DNA of 64,000 nucleotides from CAZVON01 sp964628435 (GTDB lineage Bacteria; Patescibacteriota; Microgenomatia; Levybacterales; UBA12049): assembly GCA_964628435.1 (NCBI GenBank), contig CAZVON010000001.1, positions 41,558 to 105,557 of the forward strand, given 5' to 3'. The stretch's first letter is position 1. Every line of letters starts with the position of its first letter. Below are positions 34,979-43,287 of this stretch, in pieces. A program made the position numbers and the translations under genes. The notes under the pieces are model-generated. The model had not been told where the DNA came from, did not search any database, and saw only the letters and a program-made list of their open reading frames with translations.

Positions 34979-37713
34979 CTATCTAACACCTTCTCCTTGA
35001 GGTTCCCTATTTAAGTGGCACTTCTTCCATTTCTTCCCACTCCCGCACCAACATGAATCATTGCGGCCGAGTTTACCTTTTTTTGTTGAATTTGTAAGAA
35101 GAGACGATTTCTGAACAACACTCTCTTGATTTTTAAAATAATTTGACTTGGAATTGTTTGTTTGAACTTCATGCTGATGAACATGATCTGCGGGTACAGA
35201 AGCTTGTTGGACTTGAATTTTATAAATTCGATGAACTACGTCATCGTCAATGGCAGTAATTAATTGATCAAACATTGCAAATGCCTCATTTTTATACTCG
35301 ACTAATGGATCACGTTGTGCGTATCCTCGAAGTCCAATGCCACCCCGAAGGTTTTCGATAGCATCTAAGTGATCCATCCAGAGCATATCAATAACACTAC
35401 GCAGTACAAACCCTTCTACTTGACGCGTGAGCTCTTTGCCCATTTCTTTTTCTCGTTTGGAATATATATCCGAAGCAACAGTTGTTAAAAAATCTACCTT
35501 ATCTGGTATTTCTGTTTTCTGTTTCAGTTGATCGATTAGTTGTTGCCCAGAAGTCTGGTCAAATGGAATAATGGTGCAAAACGCTGAGACTATGCGCTCG
35601 TTTTGCGACAAAGGATCCACATCTTCTGTAGTATTAATTGTTACTATAGCAGTAATTGTATTTTGAATTTTCTGCAGAATTTCATCCTTAAACGAAAAGT
35701 TACTATCAGAGTCTAGCGCTTCTAATATTTTTCTTCGCTTCGCGTAAATAATTTCTCGCTGTTTATTCAAAACATCATCATATTCAACTAAATGTTTCCG
35801 AGCATCAAAGTGAAATCCTTCCACTTTAACCTGTGCTTGCTGGATAGCCCGAGAAACCAATGGGTGTTGTAGCGGAACATTTTCTGGCATATTAAACCGA
35901 GTCATCAAATTTGCAATAGATTCGCCTCCAAACAGCCGCATGATATCATCGTCAAGGCCAACATAAAATTGGGATTTCCCTGGATCGCCTTGCCNNNNNN
36001 NNNNCGTCCTCGCAGCTGATTATCGATTCTGCGTGACTCATGACGCTCTGTACCAATAACGTACAATCCTCCAAGCCTTACAACTTCTTGATGCCGTTTC
36101 TCCCATATTTCCCATTCTTTGGTTCCCCGTTTTTCTCTCCCATCTTCAAATTTTGGACTATCTCCACCTAAAATAATATCTACTCCTCGACCAGCCATGT
36201 TGGTTGCTACCGTTACCGCTGCTTTTATACCTGCTTTTGCAATAATTTCTGCTTCTCTTTCGTGATTTTTGGCATTTAATACTTCATGTTTAATGCCCCG
36301 CCTGCGAAGTAACTGAGAGATAATTTCATTTTTTTCAATCGACGTGGTACCCACCAATACCGGCTGTCCTTTTTTATGTGCTTTTGCTATGTCTTCGGCT
36401 ACAGCAGAAAGCTTTGCACGAGACGTTTTGTAAATGGCATCAGCAAGATCGGTTCGAATCATAGGCCGATGAGTCGGAATAACAACCACATCGAGTTTAT
36501 AGATTTTATGAAATTCCTCTGCTTCGGTCACTGCGGTTCCTGTCATACCAGCAAGTTTTTTGTAAAGGCGGAAATAGTTTTGCAGTGAAACAGTTGCGAT
36601 AGTTTTTGATTCGTGCTGAATGGGAACTCGCTCTTTTGCTTCTAATGCTTGGTGTAACCCTTCTGACAAGCGCCTACCCATCATAAGTCTTCCGGTAAAT
36701 TCATCTACTAATATTACTTGATTATCTTTGACAATATAATCTTTTTCTTTGTGAAACAATGTCTTAGCCTTAAGAGATGCTTCTAAGTGATAAACTGTAT
36801 CAAAGTCTTTTTCGTAGATATTAGAAACTCCGTAGAGTTTTTCAATTTTTCCAATTCCGTGATCAGTTAAATGTGCTGTTTTTAATTTCTCATCAATTTT
36901 GTAATCAATTTCTGGATTTAGTTTCTCTACCAATTGTGCGTATTCGTAATACTTCTGTGAAGGTACTTCATCAGGCGCAGAAATAATATGGGGAGTTCGA
37001 GCTTCATCAATGAGAACAGAATCAACTTCATCTACTACCGCGTAATAATATCCCCGTTGGACTGCTTCTTGCATGGTTGATGCTCTATTGTCCCGAAGAT
37101 AATCAAATCCAAATTCAGAATTAATGCCATACACGACATCCGCAAGATAGGCCTGTTTACGAGAGACTGGACGAAGATGAGACAACCGAAAATCTCGGGC
37201 AGTTGTATCGACGTAGGTGGGATCAAACAGAAATGACTGATCATTAATAATTGCACCTACGGATACTCCAAGAAGCTGAAATATTGGTCCCATCCATCCG
37301 GCGTCTCGACGAGCAAGGTAATCATTAACCGTAACCAAATGAACATTTTTCCCAGTTAAACTATGTACGTACAATGCAGAAACAGCTGAAAGTGTCTTAC
37401 CTTCTCCGGTTTTTTGTTCGGCAATTTTTCCATGAGCCAAAACTGCTCCTGCCATTAACTGAACATCATGGTGCCGTTGTCCAATTGTTCGCTTTGCTGC
37501 TTCTCGAACCAGAGCAAATGCTTCTGGAAGAATAATGTCAAAAGATTCACCTTCTGTAATACGCTCCTTAAACTCCTGTGTTTTTTTGGAAAAGTCCGTA
37601 TCTTTTAATTTCTGTATTTTTTTCTCAAAGTTATTTATTTCTAAAACAACTGTTCGCAGTTTGTTTATTTCTCGTTCGTTTGAATCAAAGAAACGATTAA
37701 AAACTGATAACAT
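34979..37713 (-). CDS. secA: Preprotein translocase ATPase SecA (3' end replaced by element; N gap)
   Basis: SecA is recognised by AEQKTGEGKTLSAV (Walker A region), VVDEVDSVLIDEARTP, and after the gap QGDPGKSQFYVGLDDDIMRL. The two halves lie in different frames across 35995-36004; a gap of 8 nt gives QLRGRSGRQGDPG and a single 910-aa frame, so the break is a scaffold artefact. The C terminus has a SEC-C zinc motif CWCGSGKKWKKCH. The tail after it (LNREPQGEGVR) is encoded by the integrated element. SecA drives Sec-dependent export. No Shine-Dalgarno; see the leader region upstream. Confidence 0.95.
35019..35026. repeat. Right attachment core, within secA codons
   Basis: CACTTCTT, i.e. AAGAAGTG in the secA reading direction, coding Lys-Lys-Cys of the SEC-C zinc motif. 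Element DNA is to its left (34971-35018) and supplies the last codons of the present secA; host DNA is to its right. Confidence 0.8.
35995..36004. other. Assembly gap (10 N) inside secA
   Basis: Conserved SecA motif RSGRQGDPG spans this point. The flanks supply R (partial codon) and Q; 8 nt are needed for it, so the true gap is probably 8. Confidence 0.9.
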
Positions 37714-37743
37714 ATATCATGTATCTTACCATATAATAGCTTC

Positions 37744-37787
37744 AAAAAAAACCCCGCCTCAACACGAATGTATCTTGGCGGGGTTAC
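37744..37787 (-). terminator. Rho-independent terminator-like hairpin ahead of secA
   Basis: On the minus strand AACCCCGCC and GGCGGGGTT form a 9-bp GC-rich stem, followed by a run of T. It ends about 30 bp upstream of the secA start codon, so it either ends an upstream transcript or acts as an attenuator for secA. Confidence 0.75.
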
Positions 37788-37834
37788 CAATTGATCAATT
37801 GGTAATATTAAACATTACCAATTTATCTTCTCTT
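37784..37834. repeat. Nested inverted repeats between mini-ORF and terminator
   Basis: TTACCAATTGATCAATTGGT plus AA (37784-37805) is a perfect 22-bp palindrome. A third copy of the half-site (ATTACCAATT, 37813-37823 region) allows two mutually exclusive RNA hairpins on the minus strand: AATTGGTAAT with ATTACCAATT, or ATTACCAATT with the next AATTGGTAA. The region lies between the MAKKRKKRR stop and the terminator. Confidence 0.7.
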
Positions 37835-37852
37835 CTTTCTTTTTTTTGCCAT
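37823..37852 (-). CDS. Nine-residue basic mini-ORF with strong Shine-Dalgarno (leader peptide candidate)
   Basis: ATG GCA followed by seven Lys/Arg codons and TAA encodes MAKKRKKRR. It is preceded by AAAGGAGGAGGTGACC, one of only three near-perfect ribosome sites seen in the window. The anti-SD CCTCCTT about 25 nt upstream can pair with AAGGAGG and mask it. The mini-ORF is followed by exclusive hairpins and a terminator before secA. It may be a regulatory leader; a stable peptide product is unlikely. Confidence 0.45.
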   Translation of the reverse strand: MAKKRKKRR

Positions 37853-38223
37853 GGATTAGGTCACCTCCTCCTTTACCCTGCCTTAGCCTTTGGTGAAGGA
37901 GGGCCTTGTTTTACCCTTTCTTCCAGAAGGCAGTTAGATTTCATAAACAAGCACGAAATCAAATGGGCAGTTGAATTAATTAAATCGTGAAATATTTTGA
38001 TAAATTTGTCAAGAATTTTACCTTGCTTCAAAACAATAACTTTAGATTGCCAAATCAATAAAAATCACAACGATCAAAATGCTAATTTTTTACCATTTTT
38101 GAAAAAATTTGAAGCTAAAATGTAAAGATTATTTTAATATTAAATTGTTTCATTGTTAATTCTTAATAAATATTTAAAAAAATCAATTGAGCAATGCAAC
38201 AAAATAATGATTTTAAAAGAGGA
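37853..38223. other. AT-rich leader/intergenic region between serS and secA
   Basis: No protein gene supported. A minus-strand TTGACA (38007-38012) lies here but has no good -10 at 16-18 bp. A weak open frame ending in GPPSPKAKAG stops just before the mini-ORF's Shine-Dalgarno. The rest is AT-rich and featureless by eye. Confidence 0.4.
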
Positions 38224-39459
38224 TTAATTCTGAGGTTTTAAAACTGATTTATTTAAATATTTTTGCAAGACTTTTGGAACTTTTATTGCTCCATCTTCTT
38301 GTTGATAATTCTCCAAAATCGCGATAATGGTTCTCCCAATTGCGAACGCGGTTCCATTTAGAATGGAAACATACTTTCTTTCTGAACCATTCTGATATTT
38401 AATATTTAGTCTTCGTGATTGAAAATCCGTAACTGTAGAAACAGAAGTTACCTCTCGGTATTTGTTTTGTCCTGGCATCCAAGCTTCAATATCATATTTT
38501 TTGGCGGTAGGGAATCATAAATCTCCTATACACATTTTAATTACTCTATAAGGAATATCTAATAATTGAAATAAATTCTCTTCCAAAGATAATAAGTATT
38601 CATGCTCTTTACCTTCCTCTTCTTCTGTTACAAACGATACCATTTCGACTTTGTCGAATTGATGTACCCGTAAAATCCCCTTTGTATCTCTTCCATAACT
38701 TCCCGCTTCTCTTCGAAATGCCGTTGAAAAACCAACATATCTTTTTGGCAAATCTTTTTTTTGAAATAATTCATCCTTATGCATTGGCACAATTGAGTGC
38801 TCCGCAGTACCAACTAGTACTAAATTATCTTTGTCAATCAAAAATATATCTTCACCAGCGCCGTGTTCCATATACCCGAGATCTTTCATTGTTTCTGGTT
38901 TTATTAATACAGGAGGCACTATTGGAATAAATCCTTCTTTTGTTAAAATTTCTAATGCGAGCTGTACTAATGCAAATTCTAATAAAACAGCATCTCCTTT
39001 TAAATATGCGAATCGGGTTCCCGAGACTTTGGCTGCCCGTTTCACATCGATAATACCCAGTTGTTCGCCAATTTCTAAGTGATCCTTTGGAATAAATGAG
39101 AATTGAGGTTGCTTTCCAACTGTTTTGATAACTTCGTTTTCCGACTCATCCTTTCCCACTTTTACATCTTCTTTTGGAAGATTTGGAATTTTATACAACC
39201 ATTCTTTTAATTCTTGCTCTATTGCCAAAAGCGCATTTTCTTCTTTTTCGAGTTCTTCTTTTATTCGTTTTCCTTCCTCAATATTTTTATCCCTTGCCGC
39301 TTTATTTCGACCCTCCCGAAGCTTCTGTACTGCAATAAGTAATCCATGATATTGCTTGTCAATTTCCAAGATGTGGTTAACATCAACCGATATCCCTTTG
39401 TCTTCGGCAGCTTTTTGAACTTTTTCTGGATTTTCTCTAATGAATTTTATATCTATCAT
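38224..39459 (-). CDS. serS: Seryl-tRNA synthetase with an in-frame UGA at a conserved Gly
   Basis: The 411-codon class II synthetase starts MIDIKFIRENPEKVQKAAED (tRNA-binding arm), has TAFRREAGSYGRDTKGILRV (motif 2) and motif 3 GTAFAIGRTIIAILENYQQ. Codon 315 (38515-38517) is UGA inside CIGDL(UGA)FPTAKKYDIEAW, where SerRS has GDLGFPAAKKYDIE; GGA-to-TGA is the obvious change. The frame is open on both sides, so it is not a frameshift. As serS is essential, either the base call is wrong, the population is mixed, or this UGA is read through. MPGQNKYREVTS follows directly. Confidence 0.93.
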
Positions 39460-39515
39460 AATTCCTAACTCATTTCTAAGAATTGATTCAACTATCGTAT
39501 TATTCTATACCTATG

Positions 39516-39545
39516 ATTATAAAACTTTTTTATCAATAGATTCAA
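39516..39545 (-). promoter_or_regulatory. Promoter for serS
   Basis: Minus strand TTGAAT (39545-39540), an 18-bp spacer, then a perfect TATAAT (39521-39516). Predicted start near 39508 leaves a leader of about 50 nt before the serS ATG (39459). Confidence 0.6.
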
Positions 39546-39546
39546 T

Positions 39547-40137
39547 CTAAATTGTACTGAAACATTTTACCCACATTTCAGGCGTGTTGGGATCTTGAGC
39601 GTATCCCATCAACTGCATGTGATGCGATGTCCACTGATTTCTAACAATTGGTGTCCCATCAGCTCTAAATCCTCGTCCTCTTGAGTTATCTCGAACTTTA
39701 CAAATAACTGTTTTTCCTTCGAAAGCTGGTCTATTTCTTTGAATAGTTTCCTGTATTACAGTTTCTTTTGCGCGGACAAAACCTGTTCCAATACCTCGTG
39801 ATTGCCAATTAACATGAACAGTAAGTTCGGGTATCACAAGAACATGATCAAAAGGATATTCATCAAAATCATACGTCATAGATGCTACGAGAATTCCACT
39901 ACGGTGATTTATGAGAAAAGTAGCGATGGTAAAAACTTCGCTTGGTCTATTTCTTTTTTTTCTGTTTCCATACCCTAGAAGGTAAAGTCCATCATTCAAC
40001 TCAACGAACCCTTTAATATCATCTGCGTCTCCACTCGAATTTGGATGAGAGAATAATCTCTGAAAACCCTCCACGATAAGGCCACTGTTTCTTGTTTTAA
40101 TTTCTCGGCGTGTTTGTTCTAGTTCCGCAGTTGCCAT
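39547..40137 (-). CDS. GNAT-family N-acetyltransferase
   Basis: The 196-aa protein contains VIPELTVHVNWQSRGIGTGF, where QSRGIGTG fits the acetyl-CoA pyrophosphate loop (Q/RxxGxG/A). The N-terminal part is helical and the C-terminal part (HHMQLMGYAQDPNTPEMWVK) ends like GNAT proteins. The substrate is unknown. It lies between lysS and serS. Confidence 0.65.
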   Translation of the reverse strand: MATAELEQTRREIKTRNSGLIVEGFQRLFSHPNSSGDADDIKGFVELNDGLYLLGYGNRKKRNRPSEVFTIATFLINHRSGILVASMTYDFDEYPFDHVLVIPELTVHVNWQSRGIGTGFVRAKETVIQETIQRNRPAFEGKTVICKVRDNSRGRGFRADGTPIVRNQWTSHHMQLMGYAQDPNTPEMWVKCFSTI

Positions 40138-40250
40138 ATCTTTTGAGCAGGCAGCTTTCCAGTTTCAACTCCCAACAATTCTAGTGTTCCTCCGCAGTAT
40201 TTTATAATCAGTTCACAAGCTTTCTTAAGAATTTTAATATCGACTTCCTT

Positions 40251-41804
40251 TTATTTTTTCTCATCTGTTGTTTTAGTTTCTGACACTTCTTTAAATCTTT
40301 TCTTAACAAAATCCTTATTCTGAAGAATGATCCATGCAGCTTTTGGACCATAATCTTTTCCAAGTAATGGAATATATATCGCAGCAAAAGCATCTGTTGA
40401 TGATAAGCCGATTTCCTTGGCGTCATGATAAAAACTTTTTTGGAGGTCTTCAGGATTTGAATATTTATCTATACTTACAAGAACATTTTTTTCTAAAAAC
40501 TCTTTTTGTTTTTCAGATAGTTTTTTTGCCCTTTCTGGCAGCTCTTTTTTTAGTTCAAATTTTGCTTCTTCAGGAGCAAATCTGTCATTATAGATTTTTG
40601 CATACGGAGCCCAATTTTCCATACCATATTCTTTTATTTTCTCAGAAGCGTTTGGCATTTGCACCCAGCCAGCCAGATTCACAAAACTCGCTTTTAATGG
40701 TGGCTTTTTTACTTCATTAATTTGGGATAATTCAAAAATTCTGGCCAATTCTTTATCTCCTCCATCAAAGTAATTCACTGCCGCTTCCTGATACTCCCTA
40801 AAAAGATTTGGAATTGCATAGCCAGATGGATCAAAATTTATCTGTTGATTTATTTTTGTTTTGACCATTAAAAATCGCAAAAGTTCTGGCGGCAAAATAT
40901 CTAATATTTCCCGCGCCGAGGATCCAAGACCCTTGGAAGATGACATTTTTTTACCCCCAATCAGAAAAAATTCATATTCAATTGGATATGGTACTGGATA
41001 GTTAAGAACGCGCTCACAAACCAGTGATGCTAGATCGTGAGAACCGCCTTTGCTCATATGATCTTTCCCTGCTCCTTCTACTGTTACTCCTATTGCTTGC
41101 CATTTCACTGGCCATTCTACTTTCCATGGCAACTTACCATTCATGCCATCTTTGTCGGCAAATGGAGAAACACTGCCTTCATACCCACACCCTTTTGTCC
41201 AATTTACTGCATTAACTCTACACCGATAGAAAACTTGTTCCCCGTCCCATTTATACACTTTTGTTGTTGAAACCTTACCACATTGCCCACAGTAGACTTG
41301 AANNNNNNNNNNCCAATCAGAAGAAACCGGCTTTTTATATAACTCCTCGTAAATATTACGAATAACATCCGCTTTATCAAGACAAAGCTTTATTCCTGCA
41401 TTCATTTTACCGCTGGTGTATAAATCCTTAGTCCATAAAATCTCTGGATGGCAACCAATAGTATGAAATGCCTCTATAAAATCTTTCGCGAAGTATTCTG
41501 CGTAATCTTTAAACCCTCCTTCTGGCGATGGAACGTTAAAAAGCGGCATTCCCAAATACTTCTCAAATTTTTCCGATGGTAAGTAAACAGGTAACGCATC
41601 CATTGGATCATGGTTCTCAAATACATACGTGTATTTTGCCTTAACACCAATTTCTTGAAGCGCTTTAAAAGCCAAATCATGAATTACAACACCACGAAGC
41701 GCACCGACATGGATTTTACCAGATGGTGTCTTCATGTCATCAACCCACTCAAGAGGCAATCTACGTTCTTTTAATTCCTGCGCAATTTTATCCGTCCAAA
41801 ACAT
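40251..41804 (-). CDS. lysS: Class I lysyl-tRNA synthetase (N gap)
   Basis: About 517 aa. It is class I (archaeal-type LysK), with KIHVGALRG as the HIGH motif and KMSSSKGLG as KMSKS, and a Cys-rich zinc segment QVYCGQCGKVSTTKVYKW then CRVNAVNWTKGCGYEG. The N gap 41303-41312 sits after VSSDW; the reading frame needs 4, 7 or 10 nt. Class I LysRS is uncommon in bacteria outside spirochetes, some alpha-proteobacteria and CPR. It has its own extended -10 promoter 6 nt upstream of the ATG, and an attenuator leader farther upstream. Confidence 0.94.
   Translation of the reverse strand: MFWTDKIAQELKERRLPLEWVDDMKTPSGKIHVGALRGVVIHDLAFKALQEIGVKAKYTYVFENHDPMDALPVYLPSEKFEKYLGMPLFNVPSPEGGFKDYAEYFAKDFIEAFHTIGCHPEILWTKDLYTSGKMNAGIKLCLDKADVIRNIYEELYKKPVSSDWXXXXQVYCGQCGKVSTTKVYKWDGEQVFYRCRVNAVNWTKGCGYEGSVSPFADKDGMNGKLPWKVEWPVKWQAIGVTVEGAGKDHMSKGGSHDLASLVCERVLNYPVPYPIEYEFFLIGGKKMSSSKGLGSSAREILDILPPELLRFLMVKTKINQQINFDPSGYAIPNLFREYQEAAVNYFDGGDKELARIFELSQINEVKKPPLKASFVNLAGWVQMPNASEKIKEYGMENWAPYAKIYNDRFAPEEAKFELKKELPERAKKLSEKQKEFLEKNVLVSIDKYSNPEDLQKSFYHDAKEIGLSSTDAFAAIYIPLLGKDYGPKAAWIILQNKDFVKKRFKEVSETKTTDEKK
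41303..41312. other. Assembly gap (10 N) inside lysS
   Basis: Placeholder within the zinc-domain entry. Flanking frames agree with 10 or another length equal to 1 modulo 3. Confidence 0.9.
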
Positions 41805-41810
41805 AGCTTG

Positions 41811-41819
41811 ATTATATCA
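41811..41819 (-). promoter_or_regulatory. Extended -10 (TGA-TATAAT) for leaderless lysS
   Basis: On the minus strand TGATATAAT ends 6 nt before the lysS ATG at 41804, so the predicted transcript starts at or next to the start codon. No Shine-Dalgarno precedes lysS. Confidence 0.55.
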
Positions 41820-41822
41820 TGA

Positions 41823-42017
41823 TTAGAACGAATCAGCTTTAAAAATTCGAAGAGACCTTGGAACTCTTCCGGTTCTTCCCATTTCCTCTATCTGGTCTTG
41901 CAGCGTTCTGGGATGAGGAACTGTTTGTTGTTCGGAAACGTCTGCTCCAGGAATTCCTGGTTGAGCAACTTTTGGAACAATCCTTATTGCTCTTGGTTGC
42001 CTTTCGTTAATACCCAT
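41823..42017 (-). CDS. Hypothetical 64-aa protein between lysS and its attenuator
   Basis: The protein starts MGINERQPRAIRIVPKVAQP at the ATG 42017, with a near-perfect ribosome site AAAGGAGGTGA 8 nt before it. The Pro/Arg-rich sequence has a partial internal echo (QPRAIRI and VPRSLRI). It lies 18 nt upstream of lysS and 34 nt downstream of the attenuator hairpin, so the attenuator would control it as well. No family recognised. Confidence 0.6.
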   Translation of the reverse strand: MGINERQPRAIRIVPKVAQPGIPGADVSEQQTVPHPRTLQDQIEEMGRTGRVPRSLRIFKADSF

Positions 42018-42050
42018 ACTATTCACCTCCTTTCACCGAAATTTTCCCAC

Positions 42051-42075
42051 TAAAAAACCCCTCCGATGAGGGGTT
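42051..42075 (-). terminator. Attenuator terminator (3:4 hairpin) upstream of lysS
   Basis: Minus strand AACCCCTC (42075-42068), loop ATCG, GAGGGGTT (42063-42056), then T-rich: a perfect 8-bp stem with tetraloop and U-tract. The 5' arm can instead pair with GAGGGGTT at 42125-42118 inside the leader peptide. Confidence 0.85.
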
Positions 42076-42097
42076 CTGGTGGTTTAGTAAATTTAGA

Positions 42098-42133
42098 TTA
42101 TCTTAAACCAAGACAAAAACCCCTCTGATAGGG
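42098..42133 (-). promoter_or_regulatory. Antiterminator arms of the lysS attenuator (segments 1 and 2)
   Basis: Segment 2 GAGGGGTT (42125-42118) is perfectly complementary to the 5' arm AACCCCTC of the terminator, so 2:3 and 3:4 are exclusive. Segment 1 CCCT (42133-42130) can pair with AGGG of segment 2. A ribosome stalled on the Lys codons would cover segment 1 and leave segment 2 free, favouring readthrough. Confidence 0.7.
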
Positions 42134-42172
42134 CTCCTTCTTAGTCTTCTTAGCAACTAAATTAAAATTCAT
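42098..42172 (-). CDS. lysS leader peptide, 24 aa, Lys-rich
   Basis: Minus-strand ORF beginning MNFNLVA, then KKTKK (codons 8-12, AAG AAG ACT AAG AAG), then EPYQRGFCLGLR and TAA. Translation would start within a few bases of the predicted transcript start. The codons after KKTKK overlap RNA segments 1 (CCCT, 42133-42130) and 2 (GAGGGGTT, 42125-42118). Four Lys codons in five is what an attenuator sensing charged tRNA-Lys needs, ahead of the Lys-tRNA synthetase gene. Confidence 0.7.
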   Translation of the reverse strand: MNFNLVAKKTKKEPYQRGFCLGLR

Positions 42173-42186
42173 ATTGTTAAGTTAAG

Positions 42187-42215
42187 ATCTTATCAAGCTT
42201 TGTTTCTCTTGTCAA
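42187..42215 (-). promoter_or_regulatory. Strong promoter for the lysS leader
   Basis: Minus strand TTGACA (42215-42210, perfect -35), 17-bp spacer, TAAGAT (42192-42187) preceded by TGA, an extended -10. Predicted start is 7-9 nt downstream, only about 6 nt before the leader ATG at 42172. Confidence 0.75.
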
Positions 42216-42314
42216 GATTTTTAAGGTTAAATAATTTTATAACTTCTTCCTGGCCAATCATATTTCGATCATATCAAACCATCTTAAATTTAAGTCTACC
42301 ATATTTACTTGATT

Positions 42315-43280
42315 TTAAGGTATATTGGCCATAATTTCAATTTCCAGTTCTGGGAAAAAGCCGAAGGTGTTGGAAAATGATCTTTTTATTGCATCAATAA
42401 TAGATAGCACATCGTTAAATGATGCGTTATTCTTGTTGATAATATAATTCGCATGTTTTTCAGACACCTGGGCTCCCCCCACTGTATAGCCGCTAAATCC
42501 AAGCCGATTGATAATATAACCCATGGATACTTTTCCATACCACGAATCTCTAACTTTATCTGAAACATCCGGCCACACAGAAACAATTTTTTCAACATTT
42601 TCTTTTTTCGTTATATTCTTAAATACCGAACCGCAAGATGAATGTTCTATCGGATGATTCTTTTTGCGATACGCTATACGCGAATCATAGGTCTTCTTTG
42701 CTTTGCGTATTTCCTCCTCTGTTGCTTTTTTGAGTTGAAATATCGCAGATATTACTAAAAAGTTTTTATGTTGTTTGAGTAAACTCCCTCTATACGAAAA
42801 TTGGCATTCTTGATTACTGAGTGTCTGAGTTTGAACTGTTTCTATGTTAATAACCTCAACTTTTTGAACCATGTCTTTTATTTCTGATCCAAAACACCCC
42901 ACATTTCCTCGAACTGCTCCTCCCACTGTACTTGGTAGTCCTCCCGCCCATTCTAACCCTATCAGTTGATGGACAAATGAATACTGTATTACCTCATCGA
43001 GCAAAACCGAAGCGAAAACATTAATTTGATCATTTGAGATTTGGATTATCTGATTGTTTTCCGAAGCACTCATCCATAGCACAATACCATTAAAGTAATC
43101 GTCGCTGATTAACGTATTTGATCCAAGCCCGATCACACGAACTGAAGAACGATTATTGTTCATAAAGTCAATCGCCTGCGCAATATCTTCTCTTGTCTGA
43201 ATTTTAAGAACTGTTTTTGCTCTCCCACCGATTTTATAATAGGAGATTTCCGAAAGAGGAAAATTGTTGTATATGTCCAT
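42315..43280 (-). CDS. murB: UDP-N-acetylenolpyruvoylglucosamine reductase
   Basis: I choose the ATG at 43280 (MDIYNNFPLSEISYYKIGGR), 7 nt after the kbl stop; the longer reading overlaps kbl by 50 nt. It has FAD motifs IGLGSNTLISD and GLEWAGGLPSTVGGAVRGNV, the active-site Ser region HSSCGSVFKNI and the C-terminal GAQVSEKHANYIINKNNASF. It reduces UDP-GlcNAc-enolpyruvate to UDP-MurNAc in peptidoglycan synthesis. About 321 aa, normal length. Confidence 0.94.
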   Translation of the reverse strand: MDIYNNFPLSEISYYKIGGRAKTVLKIQTREDIAQAIDFMNNNRSSVRVIGLGSNTLISDDYFNGIVLWMSASENNQIIQISNDQINVFASVLLDEVIQYSFVHQLIGLEWAGGLPSTVGGAVRGNVGCFGSEIKDMVQKVEVINIETVQTQTLSNQECQFSYRGSLLKQHKNFLVISAIFQLKKATEEEIRKAKKTYDSRIAYRKKNHPIEHSSCGSVFKNITKKENVEKIVSVWPDVSDKVRDSWYGKVSMGYIINRLGFSGYTVGGAQVSEKHANYIINKNNASFNDVLSIIDAIKRSFSNTFGFFPELEIEIMANIP

Positions 43281-43287
43281 GAGGTAA

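Larger units (their letters stand above)
25399..35026. mobile_element. 9.6-kb integrative element with large serine recombinase, inserted in secA
   Basis: The element is bounded by an 8-bp direct repeat CACTTCTT (25399-25406 and 35019-35026; AAGAAGTG on the minus strand). Host secA sequence lies outside both repeats and reconstructs an intact SecA C terminus when joined. The integrase gene abuts the right end. Cargo, mainly minus strand: membrane proteins, SNase-Excalibur nuclease, DUF5655-type protein, XRE and MerR/excisionase-type regulators, RepO-like and DUF5659-like proteins. No capsid, terminase or conjugation gene was seen. It looks like a small integrative or phage-satellite-like element. 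Confidence 0.88.

Noticed and set aside
25399..35026. Intact prophage
   Set aside because: No capsid, portal, terminase, tail or lysis genes; only an integrase, regulators, a RepO-like protein and small cargo.
37873..38058. 61-codon frame ending KQGPPSPKAKAG upstream of secA, reminiscent of a SecM-type arrest peptide
   Set aside because: It needs a TTG start without ribosome site, overlaps a TTGACA-like sequence, and lacks a clear signal segment or known arrest motif. Noted only as part of the leader region.
42098..42172. T-box or lysine (L-box) riboswitch upstream of lysS
   Set aside because: No T-box sequence or specifier loop and no L-box core; the leader ORF with Lys codons and paired segments explains the region better.
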